From the NCBI RefSeq assembly GCF_008704205.1, contig NZ_VXLC01000018.1:124001-188000 (forward strand): a stretch of DNA of 64,000 bases, given 5' to 3'. Positions 35,353-44,097 of the stretch are shown here, one piece after another. The stretch comes from Nocardia colli. Its GTDB lineage: Bacteria; Actinomycetota; Actinomycetes; Mycobacteriales; Mycobacteriaceae. A program made the translations under genes and the position numbers. Below the pieces are notes generated by a model. It made no database searches and had not been told where the DNA came from. It saw nothing but the letters and a program-made list of their open reading frames with translations. The first letter of the stretch is position 1. Each line of letters begins with the position of its first letter.

Positions 35353-35430
35353 TCGATGTCGATGTCGATGTCGATGTCGATGTCGATGTCGATGTCGATG
35401 TCGATGTCGATGTCGATGTCGATGTCGATG
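35353..35430. repeat. perfect (TCGATG)13 microsatellite
   Basis: Thirteen uninterrupted TCGATG hexamers, 78 bp, between the convergent DUF5655 and CGNR genes and outside both. Hexamer repeats keep all frames open (Met-Ser or Asp-Ile dipeptides), but no coding role is likely. Perfect identity implies recent or ongoing slippage. Confidence 0.97.
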
Positions 35431-35475
35431 GCTTGTCGGCCGCTGGCGGAAGTGCCTTCCGCCGAGCATCTTCCC

Positions 35476-36033
35476 TTATCGCGTGGTCCGTCTCCGTTGC
35501 GAGGCACGGACTTTGACACGGTTCCCGCACACATTCATCGAGCACCAGGTGCGACCGTGGTTGCGTGACTGATCATAAAAAGCCCAGCGGCAGCTCGGTT
35601 CTCGGCACGCTTTGAGCCGCGGCCAGGTGCCTGCGGAGACGGCGGTCGCGACGTCGGCGAGCAAGATGGTGAGCGCGTGATCGATCGGCTCGCTTGATTG
35701 CGGGACCAGGCGCGGCGGAATGCTGCTCACGTCGAGGCGCAGTGGCAGCGCGGCGGTGAGCGTCACGAGTTGTGTTCGCGCAGTGGGATCGAGACCGTCC
35801 GGCCGTGGGCTGGTGACGGGTTCGGCATTGTTCTCGGCAAGGAGTGCGCGCAGACCTTCCCGCAACCAAACGGCGCGCTCGCGATCGTCGGCATCGGCCT
35901 GCGCGGATTCGGGGAGCAGGTCGTGCATCCGTAGCCAGCTCGTCAACTGTTCGGGCGTGCCGAGCTCATCGCCGTCCGCGCGCCGCGTGTTGACGAAATC
36001 CACGATGCGCTGCAAATCGATATCACTGGGCAC
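35476..36033 (-). CDS. CGNR zinc-finger (ABATE-type) transcriptional regulator
   Basis: 185 residues. N-terminal ABATE domain (IDLQRIVDFVNTRRADGDELG, LPESAQADADDRERAVWLREGL) and C-terminal CGNR zinc finger with CREPSCRWAFYDQSRNHGRTW followed by CSMNVCGNR. Four Cys should hold zinc. This family pairs with stress or metabolic enzymes; here it is divergent from an SRPBCC gene and separated from it by a perfect palindrome. Confidence 0.9.
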   Translation of the reverse strand: MPSDIDLQRIVDFVNTRRADGDELGTPEQLTSWLRMHDLLPESAQADADDRERAVWLREGLRALLAENNAEPVTSPRPDGLDPTARTQLVTLTAALPLRLDVSSIPPRLVPQSSEPIDHALTILLADVATAVSAGTWPRLKACREPSCRWAFYDQSRNHGRTWCSMNVCGNRVKVRASQRRRTTR

Positions 36034-36063
36034 GACACCATCATAACTACCTATTGACTATGG

Positions 36064-36079
36064 ATAGTTAGCTAACTAT
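36064..36079. promoter_or_regulatory. 16-bp palindrome ATAGTTAG-CTAACTAT
   Basis: A perfect 16-bp palindrome in the divergent CGNR/SRPBCC intergenic region, AT-rich against the local background. A partial match CTAGTTAG follows about 15 bp later. Probably the operator of the adjacent CGNR regulator. The region also holds TATTGACTATGG, which could contribute promoter elements. Confidence 0.6.
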
Positions 36080-36140
36080 CGTTCAGCTCACACTAGTTAG
36101 CCAGATACGGCTGAACCCCATTCGCACAAGGAGTCTCCTG

Positions 36141-36551
36141 ATGGCAACGGTCAAGAAAGAGCTCATCGTCCAGGTCCCCGCCGAGCGCATCTGGGCGATC
36201 ATCCGCGATTTCGAGGCCGGCCCGGTCCGCATGGCGCCCGGTTACGCCGTCGAGAGCAAACTCGTCGCCTCGGACACCCGCGTGGTCGAGTTCGCCAACG
36301 GGACGACGCTGCGCGAACGACTCATCACGATCGACGACGACGAGCGCCGCTTCGTCTACTCGATCATCGGCGGCAGCGTGACCCCCGAGCACAACAACGC
36401 CACCATGCAGGTCCACCCGCACGGCGACGGGCACAGTCGTTTCGTCTGGATCCACGACGTGCTGCCCGCGGAACTCGCGGACGCGTTCGGCGCCGGCATG
36501 GACGAGGGCCTGCGCACCTTCAAGCAGACGCAGGAAAACCTGGCGGCCTGA
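36141..36551 (+). CDS. SRPBCC (START-like) family protein
   Basis: 136 residues, GGAG-type ribosome-binding site before ATG 36141. The START/Bet v 1 fold signature is VKKELIVQVPAERIWAIIRDFEA, with VVEFANGTTLRERLITIDD in the sheet and the long C-terminal helix. Related to the PYR/PYL/polyketide cyclase-like SRPBCC proteins that bind hydrophobic ligands. Likely regulated by the divergent CGNR protein. Ligand unknown. Confidence 0.87.
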   Translation: MATVKKELIVQVPAERIWAIIRDFEAGPVRMAPGYAVESKLVASDTRVVEFANGTTLRERLITIDDDERRFVYSIIGGSVTPEHNNATMQVHPHGDGHSRFVWIHDVLPAELADAFGAGMDEGLRTFKQTQENLAA

Positions 36552-36552
36552 A

Positions 36553-37815
36553 CTATTCGGCGGGCTTCGGCGTCAGCGCCACGGTCAGGTGCGGCACGGC
36601 CAGTTCACGCTGCCAGGGCCTGGCCCCGCCCGACTTCAGGAAGCCGTCGATAGCGGCGGCCAAGTCGTCGGGGGAGTCGGGGACGCGGTCGTAATCCGGC
36701 AGTCCGTCCCAGCACAGGCGGCGGACCAGGTCGGGGGAGAGCAGGTTCTCGACGGGGATCGAATGCTCGGTGGACAGCTCGCCCATCGCGGTCCGCGCGC
36801 GGGTCAACCGGGCGGCGGCGGCCGGGTCGCGGCGTTCCCAGCGGTTCACCGGGGGCGGTCCGTCGAACGGCTGGGTCAGCGGGGGTAGGTCACTGTCCGG
36901 CAGGGTCCGGCCGCGGTCGACGGCGGCCAGCCACTCCCGCGAATAGCGGCGCTGACGCGGTCCACCGAACACCGGCAGCGCGCGCAACTGCGCGATGGTC
37001 TTCGGATCAGCGGTCACGGCCGCGATGATCGCGGCGTCCGGCAGAATCCGCGCGGGCGCGACATCGCGAGCGCGGGCGAGGGAATCGCGGGTGGTCCATA
37101 GCTCGCGGACCACGGCCAGCTGCCTGGTCCGGCGTAGATTGTGGATGCCGGAGGTGCGCCGCCACCGGTCCGCTTTCGGCGCGGGCGGCTCGGCGGTCCG
37201 GACGTGCTCGAATTCCTGTGCCGCCCAATCGGTTTTGCCCTGCGCCTTGAGGTCGGCGGCGACCGCGTCGCGCAATTCCAGCAGCAGTTCGACGTCCAGC
37301 GCCGCGTAATTCAGCCATTCGTCGGGCAACGGGCGGGTCGACCAGTCGGCCGCGCCGTGCCCTTTGCGTAGCGCGTGCCCCAGCAGATTCTCGACCATCG
37401 CGGCCAGGCCGACGCGTTCGAAACCGGCCAGCCGACCGCCCAATTCGGTATCGAAGAGCCGCTTCGGCCGCAGCCCGACTTCGGCCAGACCCGGTAGATC
37501 CTGGTCCGCCGAATGCAACACCCACTCGAGGTCGTTGATCGCCTCGGCCAGTGGTTCGAGCGCGTCCGCGACCGGAATCGGATCGATCAGGAACGTGCCC
37601 GCCCCGTTGCGGCGCAGCTGAATCAGATAGGCGCGCGCCGAATACCGGAAACCCGAGGCGCGTTCGGCATCGACGGCCAGCGGGCCGGTGCCCGCGGCGA
37701 GACGAGCAGCAGCCGCGGCGATTTCAGCGGCGGTGTCCAGTACCGGAGGCACGCCATCCACGGGCGCGAGCAGGGGTGGCGCGCCGGGGGGTTCGGATTC
37801 GTCGGGTACGGACAT
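36553..37815 (-). CDS. rnd: ribonuclease D-like 3'-5' exonuclease (HRDC domain)
   Basis: 420 residues from ATG 37815. DEDD exonuclease motifs: GPLAVDAERASGF (DxE), SADQDLPGLAEVGL, the YAALDVELLLELRD final D region; an HRDC domain lies at about 225-300 (LAVVRELWTTRDSLARARDVAPARILPDAAI), consistent with RNase D or the Rv2681 family. Acts on tRNA 3' ends or structured RNA. Faces and nearly touches the SRPBCC stop. Confidence 0.9.
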   Translation of the reverse strand: MSVPDESEPPGAPPLLAPVDGVPPVLDTAAEIAAAAARLAAGTGPLAVDAERASGFRYSARAYLIQLRRNGAGTFLIDPIPVADALEPLAEAINDLEWVLHSADQDLPGLAEVGLRPKRLFDTELGGRLAGFERVGLAAMVENLLGHALRKGHGAADWSTRPLPDEWLNYAALDVELLLELRDAVAADLKAQGKTDWAAQEFEHVRTAEPPAPKADRWRRTSGIHNLRRTRQLAVVRELWTTRDSLARARDVAPARILPDAAIIAAVTADPKTIAQLRALPVFGGPRQRRYSREWLAAVDRGRTLPDSDLPPLTQPFDGPPPVNRWERRDPAAAARLTRARTAMGELSTEHSIPVENLLSPDLVRRLCWDGLPDYDRVPDSPDDLAAAIDGFLKSGGARPWQRELAVPHLTVALTPKPAE

Positions 37816-37964
37816 GTTGTTGAACTTTACGTGCAGTGCCGGGGCGGTCGTCGTCCTATCGGGCTTCCGTGTGTCGGGCGGGAGAACCACAGCGGAATCG
37901 ACGGATGCTTTCGCTGAATGGAACGCCGGGTCGCCCGCTGGTCTTCCCGCGCTCGCCGATCCGG

Positions 37965-38603
37965 CTACCGCTGATCGTTCGACAGGTCCGGGCGCATCTG
38001 CAATTCGGTGATACCGGCCGGTGGGAGACCCGCCGCGTAGGCGAGGACTTCGCAGAAACCTTCCACGTGCGGGCGCATGTCGTTGGTGATCGCGGTCCAG
38101 GACGCGCGTAGTTCGAGCTGGTGGGCGCGCGGCGGGCCGGCGATGTCGCCGTAGCGCACCGAACTGGTCGAGGTCACAGTGCCGCCGAGCGCGGTGAACG
38201 GTTCCGACCGCGACTCCAGCGCGTCGACCAGCCAGCTCCACGCCACCTCCGGTAGCAGCGGGTCGGTGGCCAGCGCGGCATCGATGTCGGCCTGGATGTA
38301 GGCGACCAGCCGCAGGGTGCCATGCCAGGCGTCGTCACCGTCCGGGTCGTGCAGCAGGATCAGTCTGCCGAACGCGTCGCCGTCCGAATCGACCGGCACG
38401 ACACCGGTTTCCGGATGTTTTACCTCGGCACCGAGTGCGTAAGAGTAGGGCGCCAGACGTTGCGGCGGCCGGATCGGCGCGAGCTCGATCCGAGGGTGCA
38501 CGGTTGCGGTGCCCATCGCCTCGACCGCGGCGCGAAATTGAGCTGGCTCGCCATGTGGTCCCTCGGTCGCTGCGGCGCCGTCGCGGAAGTCGAGCGGTGT
38601 CAC
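37965..38603 (-). CDS. DUF3000 domain protein
   Basis: 212 residues from GTG 38603, VTPLDFRDGA. Conserved stretches: FRAAVEAMGTATVHPRIEL, APIRPPQRLAPYSYALGAEV, and GTLRLVAYIQADIDAALATDPLLPEVAWSWL, matching DUF3000 (Rv2680), which follows RNase D in Mycobacteriales. No catalytic motif visible. Function unknown. Confidence 0.88.
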   Translation of the reverse strand: MTPLDFRDGAAATEGPHGEPAQFRAAVEAMGTATVHPRIELAPIRPPQRLAPYSYALGAEVKHPETGVVPVDSDGDAFGRLILLHDPDGDDAWHGTLRLVAYIQADIDAALATDPLLPEVAWSWLVDALESRSEPFTALGGTVTSTSSVRYGDIAGPPRAHQLELRASWTAITNDMRPHVEGFCEVLAYAAGLPPAGITELQMRPDLSNDQR

Positions 38604-39212
38604 GAAGGGGACGGTAGACCTTGTGCACCCGGCACAGTCGGAGGCGCGCCGCTGTATTGCGGCCGCGTCCGCGGGCCTTCGCAAGATTGCGCGCGCCGCG
38701 CACATCGGCGTGTCGCGTTCTTCGGAGCTCGATGAGAGGGCGGCGAATGGAGACTGTTCGCAGGCCCACGCGCTGCGGGCAGGTGTGCGTCGTCTGGCTG
38801 AGCCCTCGCCCGGCAGAGTGAACGGGTCGCGAGTCGGACTTTGCGCAACGCGCCCCACCCATCCAGAGGCTTGACACAGTCCAAGCGACAGTCGAACACG
38901 GAGCGGGGCCGTATGAAGTCGGTGTCGAAGCGATACGCAGCCGAGTGGAGTGCGCGGTGTCTGTTGTCGGCAGTGCGACTGGCGGGGTGGTGCGGGCGAG
39001 CAAGGGATCGACAAATCGAGTGCTCGTGGACGGGATTCATTCAGGCCAGCGACCCAACGATTGGATGGGCGGCAGTCGGCCGTCGGCGTTGCCGGGGCGG
39101 GTGTTTCCGTTCGGTGGGTTCGCCGACAGAAGTGGGCCAGGATGGTGTCGTCCTTCCCGCCCGCGCCCGGCCTGGCGATCGCTGGATGGCGGCCCCTTTA
39201 CGATGGGCAGCG
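38604..39212. other. intergenic region between DUF3000 and hemE
   Basis: 609 bp between divergent genes. Contains a TACGAT -10 box at 39199-39204, positioned for a near-leaderless hemE start at 39213. Several open frames cross it but have no recognisable protein character. No hairpin array or RNA gene was recognised. Confidence 0.4.
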
Positions 39213-40268
39213 ATGAGCACTAATACTCGCCGCCGCCTGACCGATGTCCCGTTCTTGGCCGCCGCCACCGGCGCGACGCCGAGCCGGCGCCCGGTGTGGT
39301 TCATGCGGCAAGCCGGACGGTCGTTGCCCGAGTACCGCGAGCTGCGCAAGGGCGTGGGCATGCTGGAGTCGTGCTTCGATCCGGAGCTGGTGTGCGAGAT
39401 CACGTTGCAACCGATCCGCAGGCACGGGGTGGATGCGGCGATCCTGTTCTCCGACATCGTCGTTCCGTTGAAGGCCGCGGGGATCGACCTCGACATCGTG
39501 CCCGGCGTCGGGCCGGTCATCGCGTCGCCGGTGCGCACGGTCGACGATGTGCGCGCGCTGCCGCGGCTGCGGCCGGAGGAAGTGGGCGCGGTCACCGACG
39601 GGGTGCGGCTGCTGGTCGACGCGCTCGGTGAGACGCCGCTGATCGGGTTCGCGGGTGCGCCGTTCACCCTGGCGTCGTACCTGGTCGAGGGCGGACCGAG
39701 CAAGAACCACGAACGCACCAAGGCGATGATGTACGCCGACCCGCAGACGTGGCACGCGCTGCTCGGCGCGCTCACCGACATCACCATCGTCTTCCTCCAG
39801 GCGCAGCTCGACGCCGGCGTCGACGCCGTGCAGCTGTTCGACTCGTGGGCCGGCGCGCTCTCCCTCGCCGACTACCGGCGGTTCGTACTGCCGCACTCCG
39901 AACGGGTCTTCGCCGAGGTCGCCGCCGCGGGCGTGCCGCGCATCCACTTCGGCGTCGGCACCGGCGAACTGCTCGGCGCGATGGGCGAGGCCGGCGCCGA
40001 CGTGGTCGGCGTGGACTGGCGCGTGCCGCTCACCGACGCCGTGCGCCGGGTCGGCCCCGGAAAAGCGTTGCAGGGCAACCTCGACCCCGCCGTGCTCTTC
40101 GCCGGCTCGGCCGCGGTCGAAGCCGAAGCTCGGCGGATCGCGGCCGAGGCGGACGAAGCAATCACGTTGGGCGCCAAGGGACACATCTTCAACCTGGGCC
40201 ACGGCGTCCTTCCGGATACCGACCCGGGTGTGCTGACCGCACTGGTCGAATTGGTGCACGAACTGTAG
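39213..40268 (+). CDS. hemE: uroporphyrinogen decarboxylase
   Basis: 351 residues from ATG 39213. Signatures: RPVWFMRQAGRSLPEYRELR near the N-terminus, ILFSDIVVPLKAAGIDLDI, GFAGAPFTLASYLVEGG and FNLGHGVLPDTDPG. Decarboxylates uroporphyrinogen III to coproporphyrinogen III. First of the heme cluster here (hemE, P-loop kinase, cgoX, chdC). Stop overlaps the next start (TAGTG). Confidence 0.97.
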   Translation: MSTNTRRRLTDVPFLAAATGATPSRRPVWFMRQAGRSLPEYRELRKGVGMLESCFDPELVCEITLQPIRRHGVDAAILFSDIVVPLKAAGIDLDIVPGVGPVIASPVRTVDDVRALPRLRPEEVGAVTDGVRLLVDALGETPLIGFAGAPFTLASYLVEGGPSKNHERTKAMMYADPQTWHALLGALTDITIVFLQAQLDAGVDAVQLFDSWAGALSLADYRRFVLPHSERVFAEVAAAGVPRIHFGVGTGELLGAMGEAGADVVGVDWRVPLTDAVRRVGPGKALQGNLDPAVLFAGSAAVEAEARRIAAEADEAITLGAKGHIFNLGHGVLPDTDPGVLTALVELVHEL

Positions 40269-40801
40269 TGCTCGCGGAGATCGTCGCTCGGGTGCGGGCG
40301 AGTGAACCGCAGCTCGGTTCGACCAAGCTGGTCGCGATCGATGGGCCCGGCGGTGCCGGAAAGTCAACGCTCGCCGCACAACTCGCGCGCGAGTTCGACG
40401 CGCCCGTCGTGCCGACCGACAGCTTCGCCTCGTGGGACAACACCTTGAACTGGTGGCCGCGATTGGAAACCGAGGTGCTTGAACCCCTCGGTCGCGATGC
40501 GCTCGCTCGATACCAGCGCTACGACTGGGATCAGCGAGGTCTGGCCGAATGGCACGAGATTGCGCCAGGCGGAGTGGTGGTCCTGGAGGGCGTCTCCTCT
40601 TCCCGCGCCGCCGTCCGCCCGCGCCTGTCACTCTCCATCTGGGTCGACACCCCGCGCTCGCTCCGCTTGACCCGCGGCCTCGAACGCGACGGCACCTCCG
40701 CCCTACCGCTATGGGAACAGTGGATGGCCGACGAAGACACCCACTTCGCCGCCGACAACACCCGAGCCCACGCAGACCTCATCATCAGCGGCACAACCTG
40801 A
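40268..40801 (+). CDS. P-loop kinase-like NTPase (uridine kinase-like)
   Basis: 177 residues, GTG start coupled to the hemE stop. Walker A is VAIDGPGGAGKSTLA (about residues 22-36). Other features: VVPTDSFASWDNTLNWW and the Walker B-like VVVLEGVSSSR, as in uridine kinase/phosphoribulokinase proteins. Substrate unknown. Conserved coupling to hemE in the window suggests but does not prove a link to heme metabolism. Confidence 0.75.
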   Translation: MLAEIVARVRASEPQLGSTKLVAIDGPGGAGKSTLAAQLAREFDAPVVPTDSFASWDNTLNWWPRLETEVLEPLGRDALARYQRYDWDQRGLAEWHEIAPGGVVVLEGVSSSRAAVRPRLSLSIWVDTPRSLRLTRGLERDGTSALPLWEQWMADEDTHFAADNTRAHADLIISGTT

Positions 40802-40971
40802 CCCCGCGTGCGCACTTCGTCGAGGAGGCGGTCATCGTATCGGCACGCACGGTCGCATCCATCCGGTACAGCAGCGGGCCGGGGATGGTGTTCGTGATCC
40901 GCGCATGTCGGCAACCGAATACCTACGAGCGACACCCGGCCGCGAGTCGCCGTAACGCGAAATAGTCGAAA

Positions 40972-41044
40972 TCCGCACCCCCTCTCGGGATTTGCACTCG
41001 GAATTGGGCGCTAAAGCCGGTGCGGATCCAGAGAGGGAGTGCGG
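40972..41044. repeat. imperfect long palindrome upstream of cgoX
   Basis: CCGCACCCCCCTCTC (40972-40986) pairs with GAGAGGGAGTGCGG (41031-41044) with one bulged base, enclosing about 44 nt. It begins a palindrome-rich intergenic stretch (40802-41311) that otherwise holds no gene. Confidence 0.65.
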
Positions 41045-41169
41045 ACCTTTGATGGTGGGGCGTTCGTGGTCGGCGGCAGCCTCCGGCGGCGCGAGGCCGA
41101 CTCGCCTGCGGCTGCGAGTCGTGCGCGGACGAGAGTCATCGCGTGCCGACAACTGGACGAATGATCACC

Positions 41170-41226
41170 GGGAATTGGTGCAGTTTGCTTCTCGACCGAT
41201 ACCTGCACCAATTCCCTCTGATCTTG
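41170..41226. repeat. perfect 14-bp inverted repeat upstream of cgoX
   Basis: GGGAATTGGTGCAG (41170-41183) pairs perfectly with CTGCACCAATTCCC (41213-41226), loop 29 nt, ending about 85 bp before the cgoX start. It could be a terminator of the P-loop kinase unit, an operator, or a mobile palindromic element. No T-run follows. Confidence 0.7.
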
Positions 41227-41311
41227 GTTACTCCGTTCGTGTCGAGTTCGGCGCGCCCAGGGGAGTGGACCGGTCGCGGGGCGGGTGGGGGTGGGGGATA
41301 CCGTCGACGGC

Positions 41312-42658
41312 ATGCGGATCGCGGTGGTCGGTGGTGGGATAAGCGGGCTGGTTGCTGCGTATCGGTTGCGGGTGTTGCTGGGGTCCGAGGCCGACATTCT
41401 GGTGTTGGATCGGGCCGACCGGGTGGGTGGGATTCTCTATACCGGTGAAGTGGCCGGGGAGCCTTTGGATCTCGGGGCGGAGGCGTTTGTCGGGCGGCGG
41501 CCCGAGGTGCCGGAATTGCTGCGGGAGATGGGGCTCGAGACGCAGTTGGTGACGCCGGCGGGGCTACGGCCGGTGGTGTGGTCGGGTGGGGTCGCGCATG
41601 CGATGCCCGAGCGGACGTTGATGGGGATTCCGGCGGATGCCGAGTCGATGCGCGGGCTGGTCGACGCGGAGACGGTCGAGCGGATCGCGGGGGAGTCGCG
41701 GCGGCCGCTGGCCTGGGAACCTGGCGCGGATGTCGACGTGTATCGGCTGATCGCGGACCGGTTCGGGGCGCAGGTCGCCGAGCGGAGTGTGGATCCGTTG
41801 CTCGGTGGGGTGTACGCGGGTAGTTCGCGCTCGATCGGGGTGCGCGCGGCGCTGCCGACGTTGGCCGCCGCGTTGGACGATGGTGCGCCCAGCCTCACGC
41901 ACGCGGTGTCCGTCGCGCTGCCGCCGCCGTCGAGCGCACCGGTATTCGGTGGGCTCCGGGACGGATATCAGGTGCTGCTGGAGGCGTTGGCGGCGCGCTC
42001 CGGTGCGAAGTTCGTCACCGCGACCCCGGCCACTCGCCTCGCCCGTGGGTTGCGTGGCTGGGTCGTCGATCCGATCGGCGCGGTCGACGCGGTAGTGCTC
42101 GCCACGCCCGCACCGGTGACCGCCCGACTGCTCGGCACGGTCGCCCCGGACGCCGCCGCGGCACTGGCCGGAATCGAGTTGTCCTCGTCCGTCGTTGTCG
42201 CACTTGCTCTTCCGCGCGACACCGCGCTTCCGCAGAACTCGGGCGTCCTGGTCGCTACCGGAGAGCCCTTGCGCGCCAAGGCGTTCACCCTGTCCAGTCG
42301 CAAGTGGACCCACCTGGCCGAGCGCGAAACGGCTTTGGTCCGTGCCTCATTCGGCAAGTTCGGCGACGACTCCACCCTCTCCTGGTCCGACGCCGACCTG
42401 ATCACCGCCGCCGCCGAAGATTTGTCCACCGTTACCGGCGTCCCCATCGACCCGATCTCCGCCGTCGTCCAACGCTGGCGCGGCGGTCTGGCCCAATACG
42501 CGCCCGGCCATACCAACCGCATCGCCGCTATCGAACAAGCGGTCGCCGCCATCGACGGCCTGGCCCTCGCCGGCGCCTACCTGCACGGCGTCGGCGTCCC
42601 CGCCTGCGTAGCTTCCGCCAACACCGCCGCCCGCCACATCGCCACAACCGCAACCTGA
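41312..42658 (+). CDS. cgoX: coproporphyrinogen III oxidase (HemY/CgoX)
   Basis: 448 residues from ATG 41312 (MRIAVVGGGISGLVAAYRL, FAD-binding GxGxxG). An FAD-dependent amine-oxidase-type fold; PDLR-type motifs LDLGAEAFVGRRPEVPEL and DPLLGGVYAG are typical, with a C-terminal GLALAGAYLHGVGVPACVASA segment. Historically called protoporphyrinogen oxidase; in organisms with ChdC it oxidises coproporphyrinogen III to coproporphyrin III. A TACCGT box at 41299-41304 gives a leaderless start. Confidence 0.93.
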   Translation: MRIAVVGGGISGLVAAYRLRVLLGSEADILVLDRADRVGGILYTGEVAGEPLDLGAEAFVGRRPEVPELLREMGLETQLVTPAGLRPVVWSGGVAHAMPERTLMGIPADAESMRGLVDAETVERIAGESRRPLAWEPGADVDVYRLIADRFGAQVAERSVDPLLGGVYAGSSRSIGVRAALPTLAAALDDGAPSLTHAVSVALPPPSSAPVFGGLRDGYQVLLEALAARSGAKFVTATPATRLARGLRGWVVDPIGAVDAVVLATPAPVTARLLGTVAPDAAAALAGIELSSSVVVALALPRDTALPQNSGVLVATGEPLRAKAFTLSSRKWTHLAERETALVRASFGKFGDDSTLSWSDADLITAAAEDLSTVTGVPIDPISAVVQRWRGGLAQYAPGHTNRIAAIEQAVAAIDGLALAGAYLHGVGVPACVASANTAARHIATTAT

Positions 42659-43064
42659 TTCGCCCGCACCGCGTCTCCGAACGGCATTGGATCACCGCTC
42701 ATTTCGCGTCGGGTGATGCCCCCGGCCGCAAGCCGGCTCGCTCTTGCAGTGTCAACTCTGCGATCGCGACGTGGTCGCGCGCGCCGTATGGCGAACGGAC
42801 GCCTGCCACATTTGCCACTGTCACAAGCTAATTCGAAGTCGATCGTGCGCACAGTCGGCAGGTGCGAGTCGCCGGGCTCGGTTTGCCGCGCGGTGGAGTG
42901 TGCCGAACGGGCTGATCCGCCACCGTGAGTGCGACCCGATCGTATGCGCTGTGCTCGCATCGGCTGCTGCCTTCGCGATAGGCGACGACCGCGATCATCC
43001 GAGGAGACGCGCACCACCCCCACCGCGAAACCTTCACCTCCCCCCGAGTGGCACGATAGGACGC
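42659..43064. other. intergenic region between cgoX and chdC
   Basis: 406 bp, same-strand flanking genes. CACGAT at 43052-43057, seven bases before the chdC ATG, may be a -10 box for a leaderless transcript. Nothing else was recognised. Confidence 0.35.
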
Positions 43065-43760
43065 ATGGCGCGACTCGATTATCAGGAACTCAACTCGACC
43101 ATTCGCTACCTGATGTTCTCGGTGTTCCAGGTGCAGCCGGGGGTGCTGGGGGAGGACCGGGCGGCGGCGATCAAGGAGGCGCGGGCGTTCTTCGAGGGGC
43201 TCGCGGATCGTGACGTGGTGGTTCGCGGCGTGTACGACGTCGCGGGGATGCGCGCCGACGCCGACTTCATGATCTGGACGCACGCCGAACGGGTCGAGGA
43301 CTTGCAGGCCGCCTACGCGGACTTCCGCCGCACCACCGAGCTGGGCCGCGCGAGCGCTCCCGTGTGGAGCAACGTGGCGCTGCATCGTCCCGCGGAGTTC
43401 AACAAGAGTCACGTGCCTGCCTTCCTGGCGGGCGAGGACCCGGGCAACTACATCTGCGTGTACCCGTTCGTCCGCTCCTACGAGTGGTACCTGCTGCCCG
43501 ACGAGGAGCGCCGCAAGATGCTCGCCGATCACGGCAAGGCCGCCCGCGGCTACCCGGACGTGCGCGCGAACACGGTCAGCTCGTTCGCCCTCGGCGACTA
43601 CGAGTGGATCCTCGCCTTCGAGGCTCCCGAACTGCACCGCATCGTCGACCTCATGCGCGACCTGCGCGCCACCGAGGCCCGCCTGCACGTCCGCGAAGAG
43701 GTCCCCTTCTTCACCGGCCCCCGCGTCGAGCTGGACAAGCTCATCAACGCCCTGCCCTGA
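43065..43760 (+). CDS. chdC: coproheme decarboxylase (HemQ/ChdC)
   Basis: 231 residues from ATG 43065 (ARLDYQELNSTIRYLMFSVF). Chlorite dismutase-like ferredoxin fold; the GNYICVYPFVRSYEWYLLP block holds the catalytic Tyr region, and LADHGKAARGYPDVRANTVSSF holds the proximal His. Converts coproheme to heme b by two oxidative decarboxylations, the last step of the coproporphyrin-dependent pathway. Follows cgoX as in Rv2677c-Rv2676c. Confidence 0.94.
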   Translation: MARLDYQELNSTIRYLMFSVFQVQPGVLGEDRAAAIKEARAFFEGLADRDVVVRGVYDVAGMRADADFMIWTHAERVEDLQAAYADFRRTTELGRASAPVWSNVALHRPAEFNKSHVPAFLAGEDPGNYICVYPFVRSYEWYLLPDEERRKMLADHGKAARGYPDVRANTVSSFALGDYEWILAFEAPELHRIVDLMRDLRATEARLHVREEVPFFTGPRVELDKLINALP

Positions 43761-43780
43761 GCGATACCGAAAGCAGATCG

Positions 43781-44083
43781 ATGACCAACCTTGTCGTTGT
43801 CGCGCGCGTATCGGCGACCCCTGCGGACGCCGACGAACTGGAGCGCCGCCTGCGCCTGCTCTCCGACGCCAGCAAAACCGAACCGGGCTGCCTCGAATAC
43901 GAGGTGTTCCGTTCGTCGGAGCACCCGGAGCGGTTCGTCAGCATCGAAAAGTACACCGACGCCGATGCTTTCGCCGCCCACCGCGAGACCGAACACTTCC
44001 ACAGCATCGGTCTCGCCCAGGTGATCCCGATGCTCGCGACCCGCGACATCCAGGTCTACCCCGCCGACTCCCGACTCGGCTAG
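43781..44083 (+). CDS. antibiotic biosynthesis monooxygenase (ABM) domain protein
   Basis: 100 residues from ATG 43781. The ABM dimeric alpha-beta barrel is shown by LVVVARVSATPADADELERRL, TEPGCLEYEVFRSSEHPERFV and the HRETEHFH helix. ABM proteins include quinone oxidases and heme-degrading oxygenases; following chdC by 20 bases, a role with heme or its products is possible but not shown. Confidence 0.82.
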   Translation: MTNLVVVARVSATPADADELERRLRLLSDASKTEPGCLEYEVFRSSEHPERFVSIEKYTDADAFAAHRETEHFHSIGLAQVIPMLATRDIQVYPADSRLG

Positions 44084-44097
44084 CAACTAACCGGCAA

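Noticed and set aside
35044..35568. Plus-strand frame with a Met-Ser repeat
   Set aside because: Product of the TCGATG microsatellite; it overlaps the DUF5655 gene in another frame and has no conserved part.
38841..39212. N-terminal extension of HemE
   Set aside because: The frame is open to 38841, but the extension is Arg/Trp-rich without homology, and the -10 box at 39199-39204 fits a start at 39213.
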